Shown here one piece after another: positions 46,532-56,425 of a stretch of DNA of 64,000 nucleotides. The stretch comes from Bacteroides cutis. GTDB lineage: Bacteria > Bacteroidota > Bacteroidia > Bacteroidales > Bacteroidaceae. A model generated the notes under the pieces. The model ran no database searches. It worked only from the letters and a program-made list of their open reading frames with translations, and was not told the origin of the DNA. The stretch spans positions 656,457 through 720,456 of the forward strand of contig NZ_OEST01000002.1 of assembly GCF_900241005.1 (NCBI RefSeq), read 5' to 3'. A program made the translations under genes and the position numbers. The stretch's first letter is position 1. Each line of letters starts with the position of its first letter.

Positions 46532-47878
46532 TTACCATTCCAAAAACTTACCTCTTTCCCTACGTTTCTGCAATTCTTCCTCCAGAAAACGCTGGCGGTC
46601 TTTAGCTATATAACGACGGGCAAAAATATTAGGCACCGCCACCCCCAATGCAATACAAAGAATTATCAACGAAGCATTGATACCATTGGATACGGCTACC
46701 GTTACTTCACCAACCACTCCATGCATATTGATAAGGGCAAAAAGAGCACGATACATCAACACGCCTGGAATCATCGGTATAACGGAAGGAATAGTCAACA
46801 CGTGATTGGGGACATGAAACCAATGAACGGCCTTCACTGCCACAAGACTCACCACCATAGCCCCTATAAAGGAGCCAATGACCGGTCCCATACCCAACTC
46901 AAAATTGACAAAATTACGTGTACATACAGCAAGAATTCCTCCTACTGCAACCACCCACAACAGACGACGCTGAATATTGAATATCATAGAAAAACCAATA
47001 GCAGAAATAGCTGCAGCAATCGCATATATATAATAAGAGTCATGGGGAACCATACTTAGTTCACTAAATTTCTTATCAATAACCACGTCTTCTATAGTCA
47101 ATAAGCGTATAGCCATTACAATACCGAAAGCCATGGCACACACCATCAATACCGTATTGACTGCACGTACAATACCCACTTGTATGTAATTATCGATCAT
47201 ATCATCTACAAAATTGATAATGGGTACACCCGGTACAATAAACAATGCACAAGCCAACAATGGATGATAGGGAGTAGCTGAAAGACCGGAAAAAAAAGTG
47301 ACATAAGCCAGGCAGGTAGACACCAATGCTGCAATAGCAATACTCATATAAAGGTTTATCCCAAACTCTACGCAACGTGCACGAACGCGAAAACCGGCAA
47401 AAGCCGCAACAGAAGCAAACAAAAAAGCAATCCAATCACTACCGAACAACTTACAGAAACCGCCACAAGCAAATCCCGCACCAATAGCCACTAGACAAGG
47501 AGCATAGTTGCGCTTTTTATTCTTTATTTTTTCCAGTTCTTCCTCATACCGATCAAGCGAATAGTCTTCCTCAATGGCTTTCCAAGAAAGTTTACTGATC
47601 TCAGAAATAGCAGTCATATTGATACCATGTTTCTCGCACTTCTGGAATTTGGAATAAGAATGAGATTCATCACTTAGATTTACCACCAGCATTGTATAGG
47701 ACACATCAATATGAAGATTTTCTTCGGGAAGCCCCAAATAAGCAGCTACACGGTTCATATTCCGTACTATACGGTTGGTATCGGCTGCACTCTCTACCAA
47801 TAATTTTCCTGTACGAAGTAATAAATCAAGTTTTCTACGCAGGATGATTTCTTGTTCTGTCATTGTATTATCCATCAA
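46532..47878 (-). CDS. Threonine/serine exporter, ThrE family (full length)
   Basis: 448-residue inner-membrane exporter. The N-terminal soluble domain (about 1-140; SAADTNRIVRNMNRVAAYLG) is followed by about ten membrane segments. The two family halves are joined in one protein: five segments of the DUF1212/ThrE type (to about VRAVNTVLMVCAMAFG), then the second half with SVIPMIPGVLMYRALFA. It has a perfect minus-strand promoter box (TATCTTTG at 47922-47929). The neighbour on the other strand is a broken split version of the same family. Confidence 0.88.
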   Translation of the reverse strand: MMDNTMTEQEIILRRKLDLLLRTGKLLVESAADTNRIVRNMNRVAAYLGLPEENLHIDVSYTMLVVNLSDESHSYSKFQKCEKHGINMTAISEISKLSWKAIEEDYSLDRYEEELEKIKNKKRNYAPCLVAIGAGFACGGFCKLFGSDWIAFLFASVAAFAGFRVRARCVEFGINLYMSIAIAALVSTCLAYVTFFSGLSATPYHPLLACALFIVPGVPIINFVDDMIDNYIQVGIVRAVNTVLMVCAMAFGIVMAIRLLTIEDVVIDKKFSELSMVPHDSYYIYAIAAAISAIGFSMIFNIQRRLLWVVAVGGILAVCTRNFVNFELGMGPVIGSFIGAMVVSLVAVKAVHWFHVPNHVLTIPSVIPMIPGVLMYRALFALINMHGVVGEVTVAVSNGINASLIILCIALGVAVPNIFARRYIAKDRQRFLEEELQKRRERGKFLEW

Positions 47879-47921
47879 ACTATAGGCTTATAATTATCAA
47901 TTTTATTTTTTTAAGGGGGTG

Positions 47922-47929
47922 CAAAGATA
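47922..47929 (-). promoter_or_regulatory. -7 box of thrE
   Basis: TATCTTTG on the minus strand, 44 bp before the ATG. Confidence 0.6.
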
Positions 47930-47971
47930 GGCAAAATATAGAAAAGAATTTCATATCTCAATAGAAACCTA

Positions 47972-47979
47972 TACCTTTG
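47972..47979 (+). promoter_or_regulatory. -7 box of the split ThrE locus
   Basis: TACCTTTG, 21 bp before the ATG at 48001. The locus is thus still likely transcribed. Confidence 0.55.
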
Positions 47980-48000
47980 CGCGCACTTTAAAAAAGAACA

Positions 48001-48722
48001 ATGAACTCCTCTAGAGAACTAAAAGATATTGCACGTTTTCTCCAAGAGTATGCCAACCGCTTGATGGGTTCGGGTGTACATACTTCACGCGTAGTACGAA
48101 ATACCCGCCGTATAGGTCAGTCATTGGATGTGGACGTTAAAATAAGCCTTTTTCAGAAAACGATGGTCATAAGTGTATGTGATAATAAAACACAAGAAGT
48201 CTACAATGAAGTTACTATTATTCCTGCTTTCCCTATCAGTTTCGAACTGAATGCGGAACTCAGCGCACTGAGTTGGGAGGCCTACGATGACCGCCTTTCT
48301 CTGGAAACGTTGTGGGAAAAGTATAAACAGATTATTTCTCGTCCGAAAATGGATCCACTTTGCGTTTCTGCCTGATGAATTATCTGGAAATAGACATTGC
48401 TACCGCCTCACTTTTTGCATCGTTCAGTATCGGGATGGGCAGCTTGATACTTGGTAAACGTATTCATTGCCCTATGACGGTACTTTATATTCCTGCATTA
48501 CTGCCAATGATACCTGGTATGTATGCTTACAAAATCGTCTTCTCGTTGATAATGTTCATGCAAAACCTGAAAGTACCCGAGTTACAACAGAAATACATAA
48601 TGGACTTATGTACAAATACACTTGTAACCAGCAGCGTAATCTTTATGCTGGCTGTAGGAGCAACCATACCATTGTTCTTATTTATTAATAGAGCGTTTTC
48701 AATGACAAGACATAAGAAATAA
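48001..48722 (+). pseudogene. ThrE-like locus with a large internal deletion
   Basis: Two open pieces meet at a TGATG overlap (stop 48373-48375, ATG at 48375). The first, 124 residues, matches only the soluble N-terminal domain (NRLMGSGVHTSRVVRNTRR) and ends SRPKMDP plus five stray residues. The second, from the 48375 ATG, reads MNYLEIDIATASLFASFSI and includes ALLPMIPGMYAYK, matching the second half of the intact ThrE next door from about its residue 310 on. The roughly 170-180 residues between (all first-half membrane segments and the start of the second half) are absent. The two fragments are in different frames, so this is a deletion remnant of a once longer gene or pair. Both pieces could still be translated by coupling. 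Confidence 0.75.
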
Positions 48723-48729
48723 TTTTCAG

Positions 48730-48805
48730 TATAGTCAAAACTTCTTTTGATATACTCAAAAAAAATTTTTGATATACTAAAAAAAACTTTTTAATATACT
48801 CAAAA
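48730..48805. repeat. Four copies of a TATAcTCAAAA element with a 21-22 bp period
   Basis: Copies start at 48730 (TATAGTCAAAA), 48751 (TATACTCAAAA), 48773 (TATACTAAAAA) and 48795 (TATACTCAAAA). Each is followed by an A/T tract. The period equals two helical turns. They lie between the ThrE remnant and the DUF6064 gene, whose ATG is at 48821. They could be curved DNA or an array of regulator sites; they are too short to be a CRISPR. Confidence 0.6.
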
Positions 48806-48820
48806 CTGAATAATAATATA

Positions 48821-49543
48821 ATGGAAATCTTTTGGAATACAATTGCACAATACAATGAAGCTACCTGGTGGGTACAACTGGTTATTACTTTAGCAGGGAT
48901 CATATTAACCCTGTTGCTTTACAGGAGACCCAGCCGATGGATAAAACGTTCTATGAAAATTTATATGGTATTTCTGAACGGATGGATCTCCATAGTGTAC
49001 TATATGATGTATTGTGATACACGTAGTTATAACTATATTCTTGCTATCTTCTGGGGTGTAATTGCACTGATATGGTTATGGGATTTAATTGCCGATTATA
49101 CTCCATTCGAACGTAATCCTAAATATAAAGTATTAGTAGGGATACTTTATGCAATGCCTTTTCTATATCCATTACTTTCGTATGCACGTGGAATGGAATT
49201 CCCCATGATAACTACGATGGTGATGCCTTGCTCAGTGGCAGTATTTACAATAGGCTTATTATTGGCATTCTCGCATAAAGTGAATTTACTCGTTATCCTT
49301 TTCTTATGTCATTGGGCACTCATTGCTTTCTCAAAAGTATATGTCTACAAAATACCTGAAGACCTTCTGTTGGCAAGTGCCACTGTACCCGCCATTTATC
49401 TGTTCTTCAAAAATTATGTAGACCAGAATTTGCACAAAGAAACCAAACCAAGCGCACGTTTCATGAACTGGTTTCTGGTCATTATTTGCATTATTATCGG
49501 AATTTTCCTAAGTATTACTCTCTTCCATGAATTAGGCAAATAA
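48821..49543 (+). CDS. DUF6064-like integral membrane protein
   Basis: 240 residues with about seven hydrophobic segments, starting MEIFWNTIAQYNEATWWVQL. The region WLWDLIADYTPFERNP and the TTMVMPCSVAVFTIGLL stretch resemble the DUF6064 family. No enzymatic motif was seen and the function is unknown. The upstream region holds the phased repeats rather than a clear promoter. Convergent with gpmA. Confidence 0.7.
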   Translation: MEIFWNTIAQYNEATWWVQLVITLAGIILTLLLYRRPSRWIKRSMKIYMVFLNGWISIVYYMMYCDTRSYNYILAIFWGVIALIWLWDLIADYTPFERNPKYKVLVGILYAMPFLYPLLSYARGMEFPMITTMVMPCSVAVFTIGLLLAFSHKVNLLVILFLCHWALIAFSKVYVYKIPEDLLLASATVPAIYLFFKNYVDQNLHKETKPSARFMNWFLVIICIIIGIFLSITLFHELGK

Positions 49544-49558
49544 TAAAAGTTCCGATCA

Positions 49559-50302
49559 TTACTTTTTACCTTGATTGGCTACCGTTTCCATCAGTTTTTT
49601 GATTTCTTCAGGATTGCCCAGAAAATAATCATTTGCTAAGTTCAACTCATCGTCAAATTCAAAGACGTAAGGTACTGCTGTAGGTAAATTTAGATATACT
49701 ATTTCCTCATCGGACAAACGTTTCAAATGCTTGATGATACCACGCAAGCTATTACCATGAGCCACTACCAGTAATTCATCGGCAGTTTTCAAATTAGGGA
49801 AGATAATACATTTCCAGTAAGGCATGATGCGCTCAATCGTTTCTTTCAAAGACTCTGTACGTGGGAGTTCAATATCAGGCACTTCCTGATAACGATCTTC
49901 AAAACGTGGATTACGAGAATCATCCTCTGCCAGTGTCTGTGGAGCGATGGCATAACTACGACGCCATATTAATACTTGTTCATTACCATACTTAGCTGCA
50001 GTTTCCGCTTTATTCAAACCTTGTAACTGTCCATAATGTTTCTCATTCAATCGCCAGGATTTTTCTACTGGTATCCAGTCCTGGTCAAGACGATCCAATA
50101 CACAATTCAGCGTTTTAACGGCACGTTTCAAATATGAGGTATAGGCTTTATTAAAGTGAAAACCTTTTTCTTTCAGAAGTTCACCAGCCTTCAATGCCTC
50201 AGTAATACCTTTTTCCGTTAAATCAACATCCGTCCAACCGGTAAAACGATTTTCTTTATTCCATATACTCTCGCCATGGCGAAGTAAAACAATCTTTTTC
50301 AT
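49559..50302 (-). CDS. gpmA: 2,3-bisphosphoglycerate-dependent phosphoglycerate mutase
   Basis: 247 residues. Interconverts 3- and 2-phosphoglycerate in glycolysis. The phospho-acceptor His9 sits in [10 protein letters not shown]; the second His is in [11 protein letters not shown]. Other motifs are [14 protein letters not shown] and ERYQEVPD-like [17 protein letters not shown]. The length matches dPGM. Confidence 0.95.
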   Translation of the reverse strand: MKKIVLLRHGESIWNKENRFTGWTDVDLTEKGITEALKAGELLKEKGFHFNKAYTSYLKRAVKTLNCVLDRLDQDWIPVEKSWRLNEKHYGQLQGLNKAETAAKYGNEQVLIWRRSYAIAPQTLAEDDSRNPRFEDRYQEVPDIELPRTESLKETIERIMPYWKCIIFPNLKTADELLVVAHGNSLRGIIKHLKRLSDEEIVYLNLPTAVPYVFEFDDELNLANDYFLGNPEEIKKLMETVANQGKK

Positions 50303-50343
50303 ATCAAATAAATCTCCTTCCTATTTCTATAAGGAACACTTAT

Positions 50344-50634
50344 CTATCTCTGCTTGTTCACATAAAGACGAACTACGTATACCAGTAATATCAATACCGA
50401 TATCCATATCATACTGATAATTAGCAAATAACGATTGTACATGTACTCACCATCCTGCGGAACACGATTGAATACACAAAGTACACAGTTACAGGTAGTA
50501 TCCTGTGGATCGTGTGAAAGTACTGAAAAGATAAGGACGGAAAAACCTATGATAAACATTATTAAAGCTCCCCATATCAACCACTTACCATACGACATAG
50601 AATACGTGGAAACCAAATGAATAATCTTAACCAT
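50344..50634 (-). CDS. Small two-segment membrane protein of unknown function
   Basis: 96 residues from the ATG at 50634 (MVKIIHLVSTYSMSYGKWL). It has two hydrophobic helices (about 17-37 and 70-92) separated by a loop with cysteines (TTCNCVLCVFNRVP). A TATTTTTG box on the minus strand at 50705-50712 could be its promoter. No family was recognised; 42 bp from gpmA. Confidence 0.5.
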   Translation of the reverse strand: MVKIIHLVSTYSMSYGKWLIWGALIMFIIGFSVLIFSVLSHDPQDTTCNCVLCVFNRVPQDGEYMYNRYLLIISMIWISVLILLVYVVRLYVNKQR

Positions 50635-50851
50635 AGTTTGCAGTTTTATTAATATACTACAAAATTCTCTCATTTTTAATAGATTAACAATACCTACTTT
50701 ACATCAAAAATACTTTCACTACCACCACATATAGGTAGTGACACTTTTTTTTCGTTAAGCTGGTTAACCCCAAATAGGGAACAATACTCTAATAAAAGCC
50801 TTACAAATAGGTACTTCATCAGTACCGATAAAACCTTTACTTTGAATTACA

Positions 50852-51322
50852 ATGAAAAGATAGATTTTTTTATGGTTCCAGTACAGGAACGAGGATTTGG
50901 CTTACCAGATAGCTGAAAAGATGAATGTTCTCCAATCTAATGTATAAACTAAATATCAACTTAGTGAGAGAATATGATTTTATTGATTCCAGGTACTTCT
51001 ACCTGGGGTAACGGGGAACTACAAGACGATTGATATGAGGGCATAAAGGTACTAAAATCCGCCGATCTATTCTTAAAAAATATAGCCTTGTTCGGTTGTG
51101 GTGATTCCGAATCTTGTTGTGACACTTTCTGTGATGATATCGGTATCCTCTATGAGAGTCTGAAAAATGCCGGATGGACATTCTTTTTCCTCTTCCATTG
51201 CTGTGGTAAACGGTACATTTGTGGGGCTTATCCTTGATGAAGTAAACCAAAACGACAAGACTACCGAACGTATCAATGTATGGACAGCCGAACTCAAAAG
51301 CAGAATTCAATTATTAGTATAA
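50852..51322 (+). pseudogene. fldA: Decayed flavodoxin
   Basis: A 157-codon trace with several frameshifts and stops. Pieces recognisable in order: FYGSSTGT-like N-terminal FMN loop, EDLAYQIAEKMNV, LLIPGTSTWGNGELQDD then a TGA, YEGIKVLKSADLFLKN, ALFGCGDSESCCDTFCDDIG, LYESLKNAGWTFFF, and the C-terminal GLILDEVNQNDKT-like segment ending AELKSRIQLLV. Order and spacing fit a long-chain flavodoxin of about 165 residues. The active copy, if any, lies outside the window. A hairpin terminator follows 3 bp after the stop. Confidence 0.8.
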
Positions 51323-51324
51323 AA

Positions 51325-51365
51325 AAAACAGACTATCTGTTTCGAGTAAACAGATAGTCTGTTTT
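51325..51365. terminator. Bidirectional terminator between the flavodoxin remnant and glgP
   Basis: A perfect 18-bp stem, AAAACAGACTATCTGTTT (51325-51342) / AAACAGATAGTCTGTTTT (51348-51365), loop CGAGT. Confidence 0.8.
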
Positions 51366-51439
51366 ATCTTAAACACATAATACGTTTATAGTGAACAGAT
51401 TATTCTCCATATACACATCATCTGTCTTTTATTATTCAA

Positions 51440-54004
51440 TTAGTTGAACCAGCGAACATAGCAGAAATCCTGACGGTGAGGCAGATCGCTATTCTTCGGG
51501 AACATACGGTAGGCCAACTTGAAACTACCTGCATTTTCCATTTTATGCTTAACTTGGAAAGTATAAAGGTTACCCTCTTTCTTCACTACATCAAACGGCT
51601 CTACCGAATAAACATGTTGCTTACCGTCTTGAGCAGTATATGTAGATACCAATTCCAAACCGACAGCATCATTCAACCCCTTCTCATCGATTACGTAAGT
51701 AATGGTATATTCTTTACCACTTTCGATAGCACCTGCTGCCATCTCTTCAGATACATTACTAGACACCACTTCAATACTGTCCCATTTTGATGCAACTTCT
51801 TCTTTCCATGCAGCAATTTCTTTAGCTTTAGAATAATTGTTGGCAGCCAGAGCATGGAAACGTTTTGCTTCCTTCGTATAGAACTTGTTGAAATAATCGT
51901 CTAATTGACGCTTCATTGTATAATGAGGCGCTATCTGTGCGATGGAATTCTTGATAGTTCTCACCCAACCTTCAGAATATCCCTTCTTATTACGTGCATA
52001 ATACAACGGCAGAATTTCCTGTTCGAGAATGCTGTAAATAGTAGCAGCATCAAGTTGATCTTGGTGTTCTTGATTCTGGTAAGTACGTTTATCCGTCAAT
52101 GCCCAACCAGCACCTTCACGATAGCCTTCCAACCACCAACCATCAAGTACTGAGAAATTTACAACACCGTTCATCAGTGCTTTCTCACCGGATGTACCGG
52201 ATGCTTCGAGTGGACGAGTCGGAGTATTCAACCAGATATCAACACCTGATACTAGACGACGAGCCAACTGCATATCATAGTTTTCCAAGAAAATGATCTT
52301 ACCCAAAAATTCAGGACGACGTGAAATTTCAATAATTCTCTTAATTAATCCCTGCCCTGCACCATCGTGCGGATGAGCCTTACCAGTAAATAGGAACTGT
52401 ACTGGGTAATCTGGATTATTCACAATCTTGGATAAACGATCCAAGTCTGTAAACAGCAAATGTGCACGTTTATAGGTAGCAAAACGGCGTCCGAAACCAA
52501 TCAATAATGCATTCGGATTAATCTTATCCAACAGAGATACGATGCGTGAAGGATCACCCTGATTTTTCAACCAAGTTTCACGATATTGTTTACGAACATG
52601 GTCTATCAATTTGTTCTTCAAGGTCATACGAGTCTTCCAAATTTCCTCATCGGATACGTTATAGATAGCTTCCCAAATCTTAGGATTGGATTGATCGTAC
52701 CAGAAATTCTCATCAAAATGTGCGGCATAAAGATGCTTCCATTCGGTTGCACTCCATGTGGGGAAATGTACACCATTAGTTACATAACCTACATGACTTT
52801 CTTCGGGAAAGTATCCTTTCCATATAGAAGAAAACATTTCTTGAGACACTTTTCCGTGTAACCAACTTACACCGTTCACTTCCTGAGAAGTATTACAAGC
52901 AAAAACTGACATGCAGAAACGCTCCCCCTTGTCTCCCGGATTGTTACGACCGAGATCCATCAAATCATCCCAAGTCAGACCCATTTTAGAAGGATATCCA
53001 CCCATATATTTACCGAAGAGACCTTCATCAAAATAATCGTGACCAGCAGGAACCGGAGTATGGACTGTATAAAGAGAAGAAGCACGTACCAACTCGATAG
53101 CCTGATCGTAAGTCAACCCTTCAGCTACATAATCGCAGATACGCTGTACATTAATCAAGGCTGCATGTCCTTCATTACAATGATAAACATCTTTCTTGAT
53201 ACCCAGTTTCTTCAATGTCAAAATACCACCTATACCAAGCAGAATTTCCTGTTTCAAACGGTTTTCCCAATCACCACCATAAAGTTGATGAGTGATAGAA
53301 CGATCGAACTCACTATTCATTTCGTTATCCGTATCAAGCAAATATAGAGAGACACGACCTACATTTACTCTCCATACGTATGCATGTACATAATAATCAA
53401 GATAAGGAACATCAACCACTACTTGGTTACCGTTCTCATCCAATACACGATCGATAGGCAACTGTCCAAAATTCTGAGCCTCATAGTTGGCAATCTGTTG
53501 CCCGTCCATAGACAAAGTCTGAGTAAAATAGCCATAACGATACAAGAAACCGACTGCACACAAATCAACGTTACTATCGGAAGCTTCTTTCAGATAGTCA
53601 CCGGCAAGTACACCAAGACCGCCTGAATATATTTTAAGCACATGTGTTAAACCATATTCCATACTGAAATATGCTACAGAAGGACGCTTGCTGTCAGGAG
53701 TCACGTCCATATATGTACGGAACTTAGAATATACGTCATCCATTCTACGCAGAATAACTTTATCATTTGCCAAAGCTTCAAGCTTAGCATAACTCATACG
53801 TTCCAACAGAAGTACAGGATTTTGTCCTACTTCTTTCCATAGAGCAGGGTCAAGGTCTCTGAACAGTTCAGTGGCTTCGTAATTCCATGCCCACCAAATA
53901 TTACGTGCCAGTTCAGACAGTTTCTCCAATTCGGCGGGAACGTGAGATTTTACGTTCACATCTTTCCAGTTAGGAGTGTTTACATTACTAACTTTAATCT
54001 TCAT
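51440..54004 (-). CDS. glgP: Alpha-glucan (glycogen/maltodextrin) phosphorylase
   Basis: 854-residue GT35 enzyme releasing glucose-1-phosphate from alpha-1,4-glucans. The PLP region [19 protein letters not shown] carries the Schiff-base lysine. Further motifs: [17 protein letters not shown] and the N-terminal NIWWAWN typical of this short phosphorylase type. The C-terminus, from about 775, adds a beta-sandwich tail. Transcribed after the glycogen synthase gene, 33 bp apart, so synthesis and breakdown of storage glycogen are linked. Confidence 0.92.
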   Translation of the reverse strand: MKIKVSNVNTPNWKDVNVKSHVPAELEKLSELARNIWWAWNYEATELFRDLDPALWKEVGQNPVLLLERMSYAKLEALANDKVILRRMDDVYSKFRTYMDVTPDSKRPSVAYFSMEYGLTHVLKIYSGGLGVLAGDYLKEASDSNVDLCAVGFLYRYGYFTQTLSMDGQQIANYEAQNFGQLPIDRVLDENGNQVVVDVPYLDYYVHAYVWRVNVGRVSLYLLDTDNEMNSEFDRSITHQLYGGDWENRLKQEILLGIGGILTLKKLGIKKDVYHCNEGHAALINVQRICDYVAEGLTYDQAIELVRASSLYTVHTPVPAGHDYFDEGLFGKYMGGYPSKMGLTWDDLMDLGRNNPGDKGERFCMSVFACNTSQEVNGVSWLHGKVSQEMFSSIWKGYFPEESHVGYVTNGVHFPTWSATEWKHLYAAHFDENFWYDQSNPKIWEAIYNVSDEEIWKTRMTLKNKLIDHVRKQYRETWLKNQGDPSRIVSLLDKINPNALLIGFGRRFATYKRAHLLFTDLDRLSKIVNNPDYPVQFLFTGKAHPHDGAGQGLIKRIIEISRRPEFLGKIIFLENYDMQLARRLVSGVDIWLNTPTRPLEASGTSGEKALMNGVVNFSVLDGWWLEGYREGAGWALTDKRTYQNQEHQDQLDAATIYSILEQEILPLYYARNKKGYSEGWVRTIKNSIAQIAPHYTMKRQLDDYFNKFYTKEAKRFHALAANNYSKAKEIAAWKEEVASKWDSIEVVSSNVSEEMAAGAIESGKEYTITYVIDEKGLNDAVGLELVSTYTAQDGKQHVYSVEPFDVVKKEGNLYTFQVKHKMENAGSFKLAYRMFPKNSDLPHRQDFCYVRWFN

Positions 54005-54037
54005 TGTATGATTACTTGATTGATTAATAATTCTTTG

Positions 54038-55702
54038 TTAACCTAATTGACGCTTCATGGCATTGCGCAAGGCAACATCGTAAGCTTCATAATAATATTG
54101 AATAAAATGTTTCCACAACGCTTGTTCGGCCACCATACCGGCACGCTTACGAATTTCCTTGATTTCAGCTTCTGTTTTCATGGAAAACAGGGCGATAGTA
54201 TCTTTGATACCATCTGCCACTTCGGAATAGTTATAGTCCGAACGACGCAGTACTTCTACCCCATCTTCAATACCATGCTGGTTCTTCAAGCTATTTACCC
54301 AAAGTCCAAATCCAGCAAGATTAGTTGTAATGGTAGGTACATGGAAAGCTACACTTTCTAATGGGGTATATCCCCATGGTTCGTAATAAGAGGGATAGAC
54401 ACTAAGATCTTCTCCTAAAATGAGATCATAATAACTTTTGTTGAGAATACCGTCTTTCCCATCTAGATAACAAGGTACAAATATCACCTTGACTTTGTCT
54501 TCGGGACGATTACTCATACCTAGATACTTCAACATATCCAGCACCTGATCGTGTGTCATATTATGCAGCCAGTGGGTAATAAAAGGTACCTCAAGCGGAG
54601 TGGCATATTTTTCTTCTTTCTTTTTCAAGCGTTCCTGCAAATCTTCACGGGGATCTCCTACCCAACTAGGAACACTGACAAAAGCCAGCACCTTCTTTTG
54701 TAAATTCTTATCACGATTCAAACGATTCAACGATTCTAAGAATACATCAATACCTTTATTCTTAAATTCATAGCGTCCGCTGGTACCGATAATCAACGTG
54801 TCATCTTCCAATTCTTCGCCTAACAAACAGTTGGCTAAATGTAACATTGTAGAACGTGCACGCTTACGTTTACCTGTAAACGTAGAACCTTTCGGTACGA
54901 AATCATCTTCAAAACCATTCATTAAAATGACATCAGCGGGTTTCTCAAGCAATTCTTTACACTCGTTATTTGTGATTTCACTTACAGTAGTAAAACAATC
55001 CACATAGTGGGCGGTCTGTTTTTCAATGGAATGTTTAGATTCCATATTCAGTTCCTGAGCCATCTGGTCGCCATTATATGCAAATAGATAATCATAAAGC
55101 GGCTTGTTATTACCTGCAATGGAACGTCCGATAGATGTAGCGTGTGTAGTGAATATCGTAGCTATTTCTGGAACTGCAGTCTGAAGATAGAGTGCTCCCA
55201 TACCGGTCATCCACTCATGCGCTTGAAATATAACTTTATCGGTTTCCGTCAAATTGTAACGATAAAAACTCTCAACTACCTTTCCGGCAGCGTAAGAGAA
55301 CATAGACGCTTCGTCATAATCACCGTATGCATGAAGTGAATCCACCTGATAGTGCTCCCACATCTCAGCATATATTTCGTTTTTCTGTTTGAAAAAAGAT
55401 TGGAAATCAACCAATATAACGATAGGTTCACCCGGAATATTCCAACGTCCTACCCTAACTGAAAGATTCTCTTTTTTTGCAGCATGTTTTTTCCATGCCG
55501 CACAGAGGTTGTCTGACTCAATAAATAAAGGATTCTCTTTTCCTAACCAGAAATCCGGTCCTATGAAAAATACTCTATCATGAAGTTTCATCTGCAAAGT
55601 GTTGGCTCTTGTAGACAAAACTGTATAGATACCGCCTACTTTATTACACACTTCCCAGCTTGCTTCAAAGATGTAATCGGGGGTCAGTAGTTCTTTAAGC
55701 AT
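54038..55702 (-). CDS. Glycogen synthase, GT3 family
   Basis: 554 residues. It transfers glucose from a nucleotide sugar to glycogen. The family signature at the N-terminus is YIFEASWEVCNKVGGIYTVL, with the GT3 features HEWMTGMGALYLQ and TTHATSIGRSIAGNN. The C-terminal half has YPSYYEPWGYTPLES. GT3 enzymes are the animal/yeast type; Bacteroidales are among the bacteria that use them. Located upstream of glgP in the same direction. Confidence 0.88.
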   Translation of the reverse strand: MLKELLTPDYIFEASWEVCNKVGGIYTVLSTRANTLQMKLHDRVFFIGPDFWLGKENPLFIESDNLCAAWKKHAAKKENLSVRVGRWNIPGEPIVILVDFQSFFKQKNEIYAEMWEHYQVDSLHAYGDYDEASMFSYAAGKVVESFYRYNLTETDKVIFQAHEWMTGMGALYLQTAVPEIATIFTTHATSIGRSIAGNNKPLYDYLFAYNGDQMAQELNMESKHSIEKQTAHYVDCFTTVSEITNNECKELLEKPADVILMNGFEDDFVPKGSTFTGKRKRARSTMLHLANCLLGEELEDDTLIIGTSGRYEFKNKGIDVFLESLNRLNRDKNLQKKVLAFVSVPSWVGDPREDLQERLKKKEEKYATPLEVPFITHWLHNMTHDQVLDMLKYLGMSNRPEDKVKVIFVPCYLDGKDGILNKSYYDLILGEDLSVYPSYYEPWGYTPLESVAFHVPTITTNLAGFGLWVNSLKNQHGIEDGVEVLRRSDYNYSEVADGIKDTIALFSMKTEAEIKEIRKRAGMVAEQALWKHFIQYYYEAYDVALRNAMKRQLG

Positions 55703-55736
55703 ATATTTTACAATCTCTTTATCTTAATTACGGTTG

Positions 55737-55744
55737 CAAAAGTA
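55737..55744 (-). promoter_or_regulatory. -7 box of the glycogen operon
   Basis: TACTTTTG on the minus strand, 35 bp before the glycogen synthase ATG. The remaining spacer (55745-55921) contains only AT-rich sequence without a gene. Confidence 0.5.
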
Positions 55745-55921
55745 CACATTATTCTTTGAAAAATAGCCTTTTAATCGAAAAAACTGATTAAATATGCATA
55801 AACAATCGTTTGCGGAAAAAACTATTACGAGATACCCAAACTACCAATGCTACACCATACATATGATGGAGTGCAACATTGATGACGATGAGGTGTGGTG
55901 TCAGAAAAACAAAATCATAAC

Positions 55922-55958
55922 AAAAGCCCTGATGACTTATCAAATCACCAGGGCTTTA
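55922..55958 (-). terminator. Terminator of the V-ATPase operon
   Basis: Read on the minus strand, AAAGCCCTGG... pairs with ...CAGGGCTTT around a loop, then TTTTGTTA, just beyond the K-subunit stop at 55979. Confidence 0.7.
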
Positions 55959-55978
55959 TCTTTCGTTTTTTTATAAAT

Positions 55979-56410
<432 letters not shown>

Positions 56411-56425
56411 TTATTTGTTTTTAAT

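Noticed and set aside
48730..48805. Possible CRISPR array
   Set aside because: The repeats are about 11 bp with 10-11 bp A/T spacers, far below CRISPR size, and no cas gene is near.
50717..50752. Hairpin CACTACC/GGTAGTG with a following T run, plus strand
   Set aside because: It looks like a terminator, but no plus-strand gene ends before it, so it was not listed as a feature.
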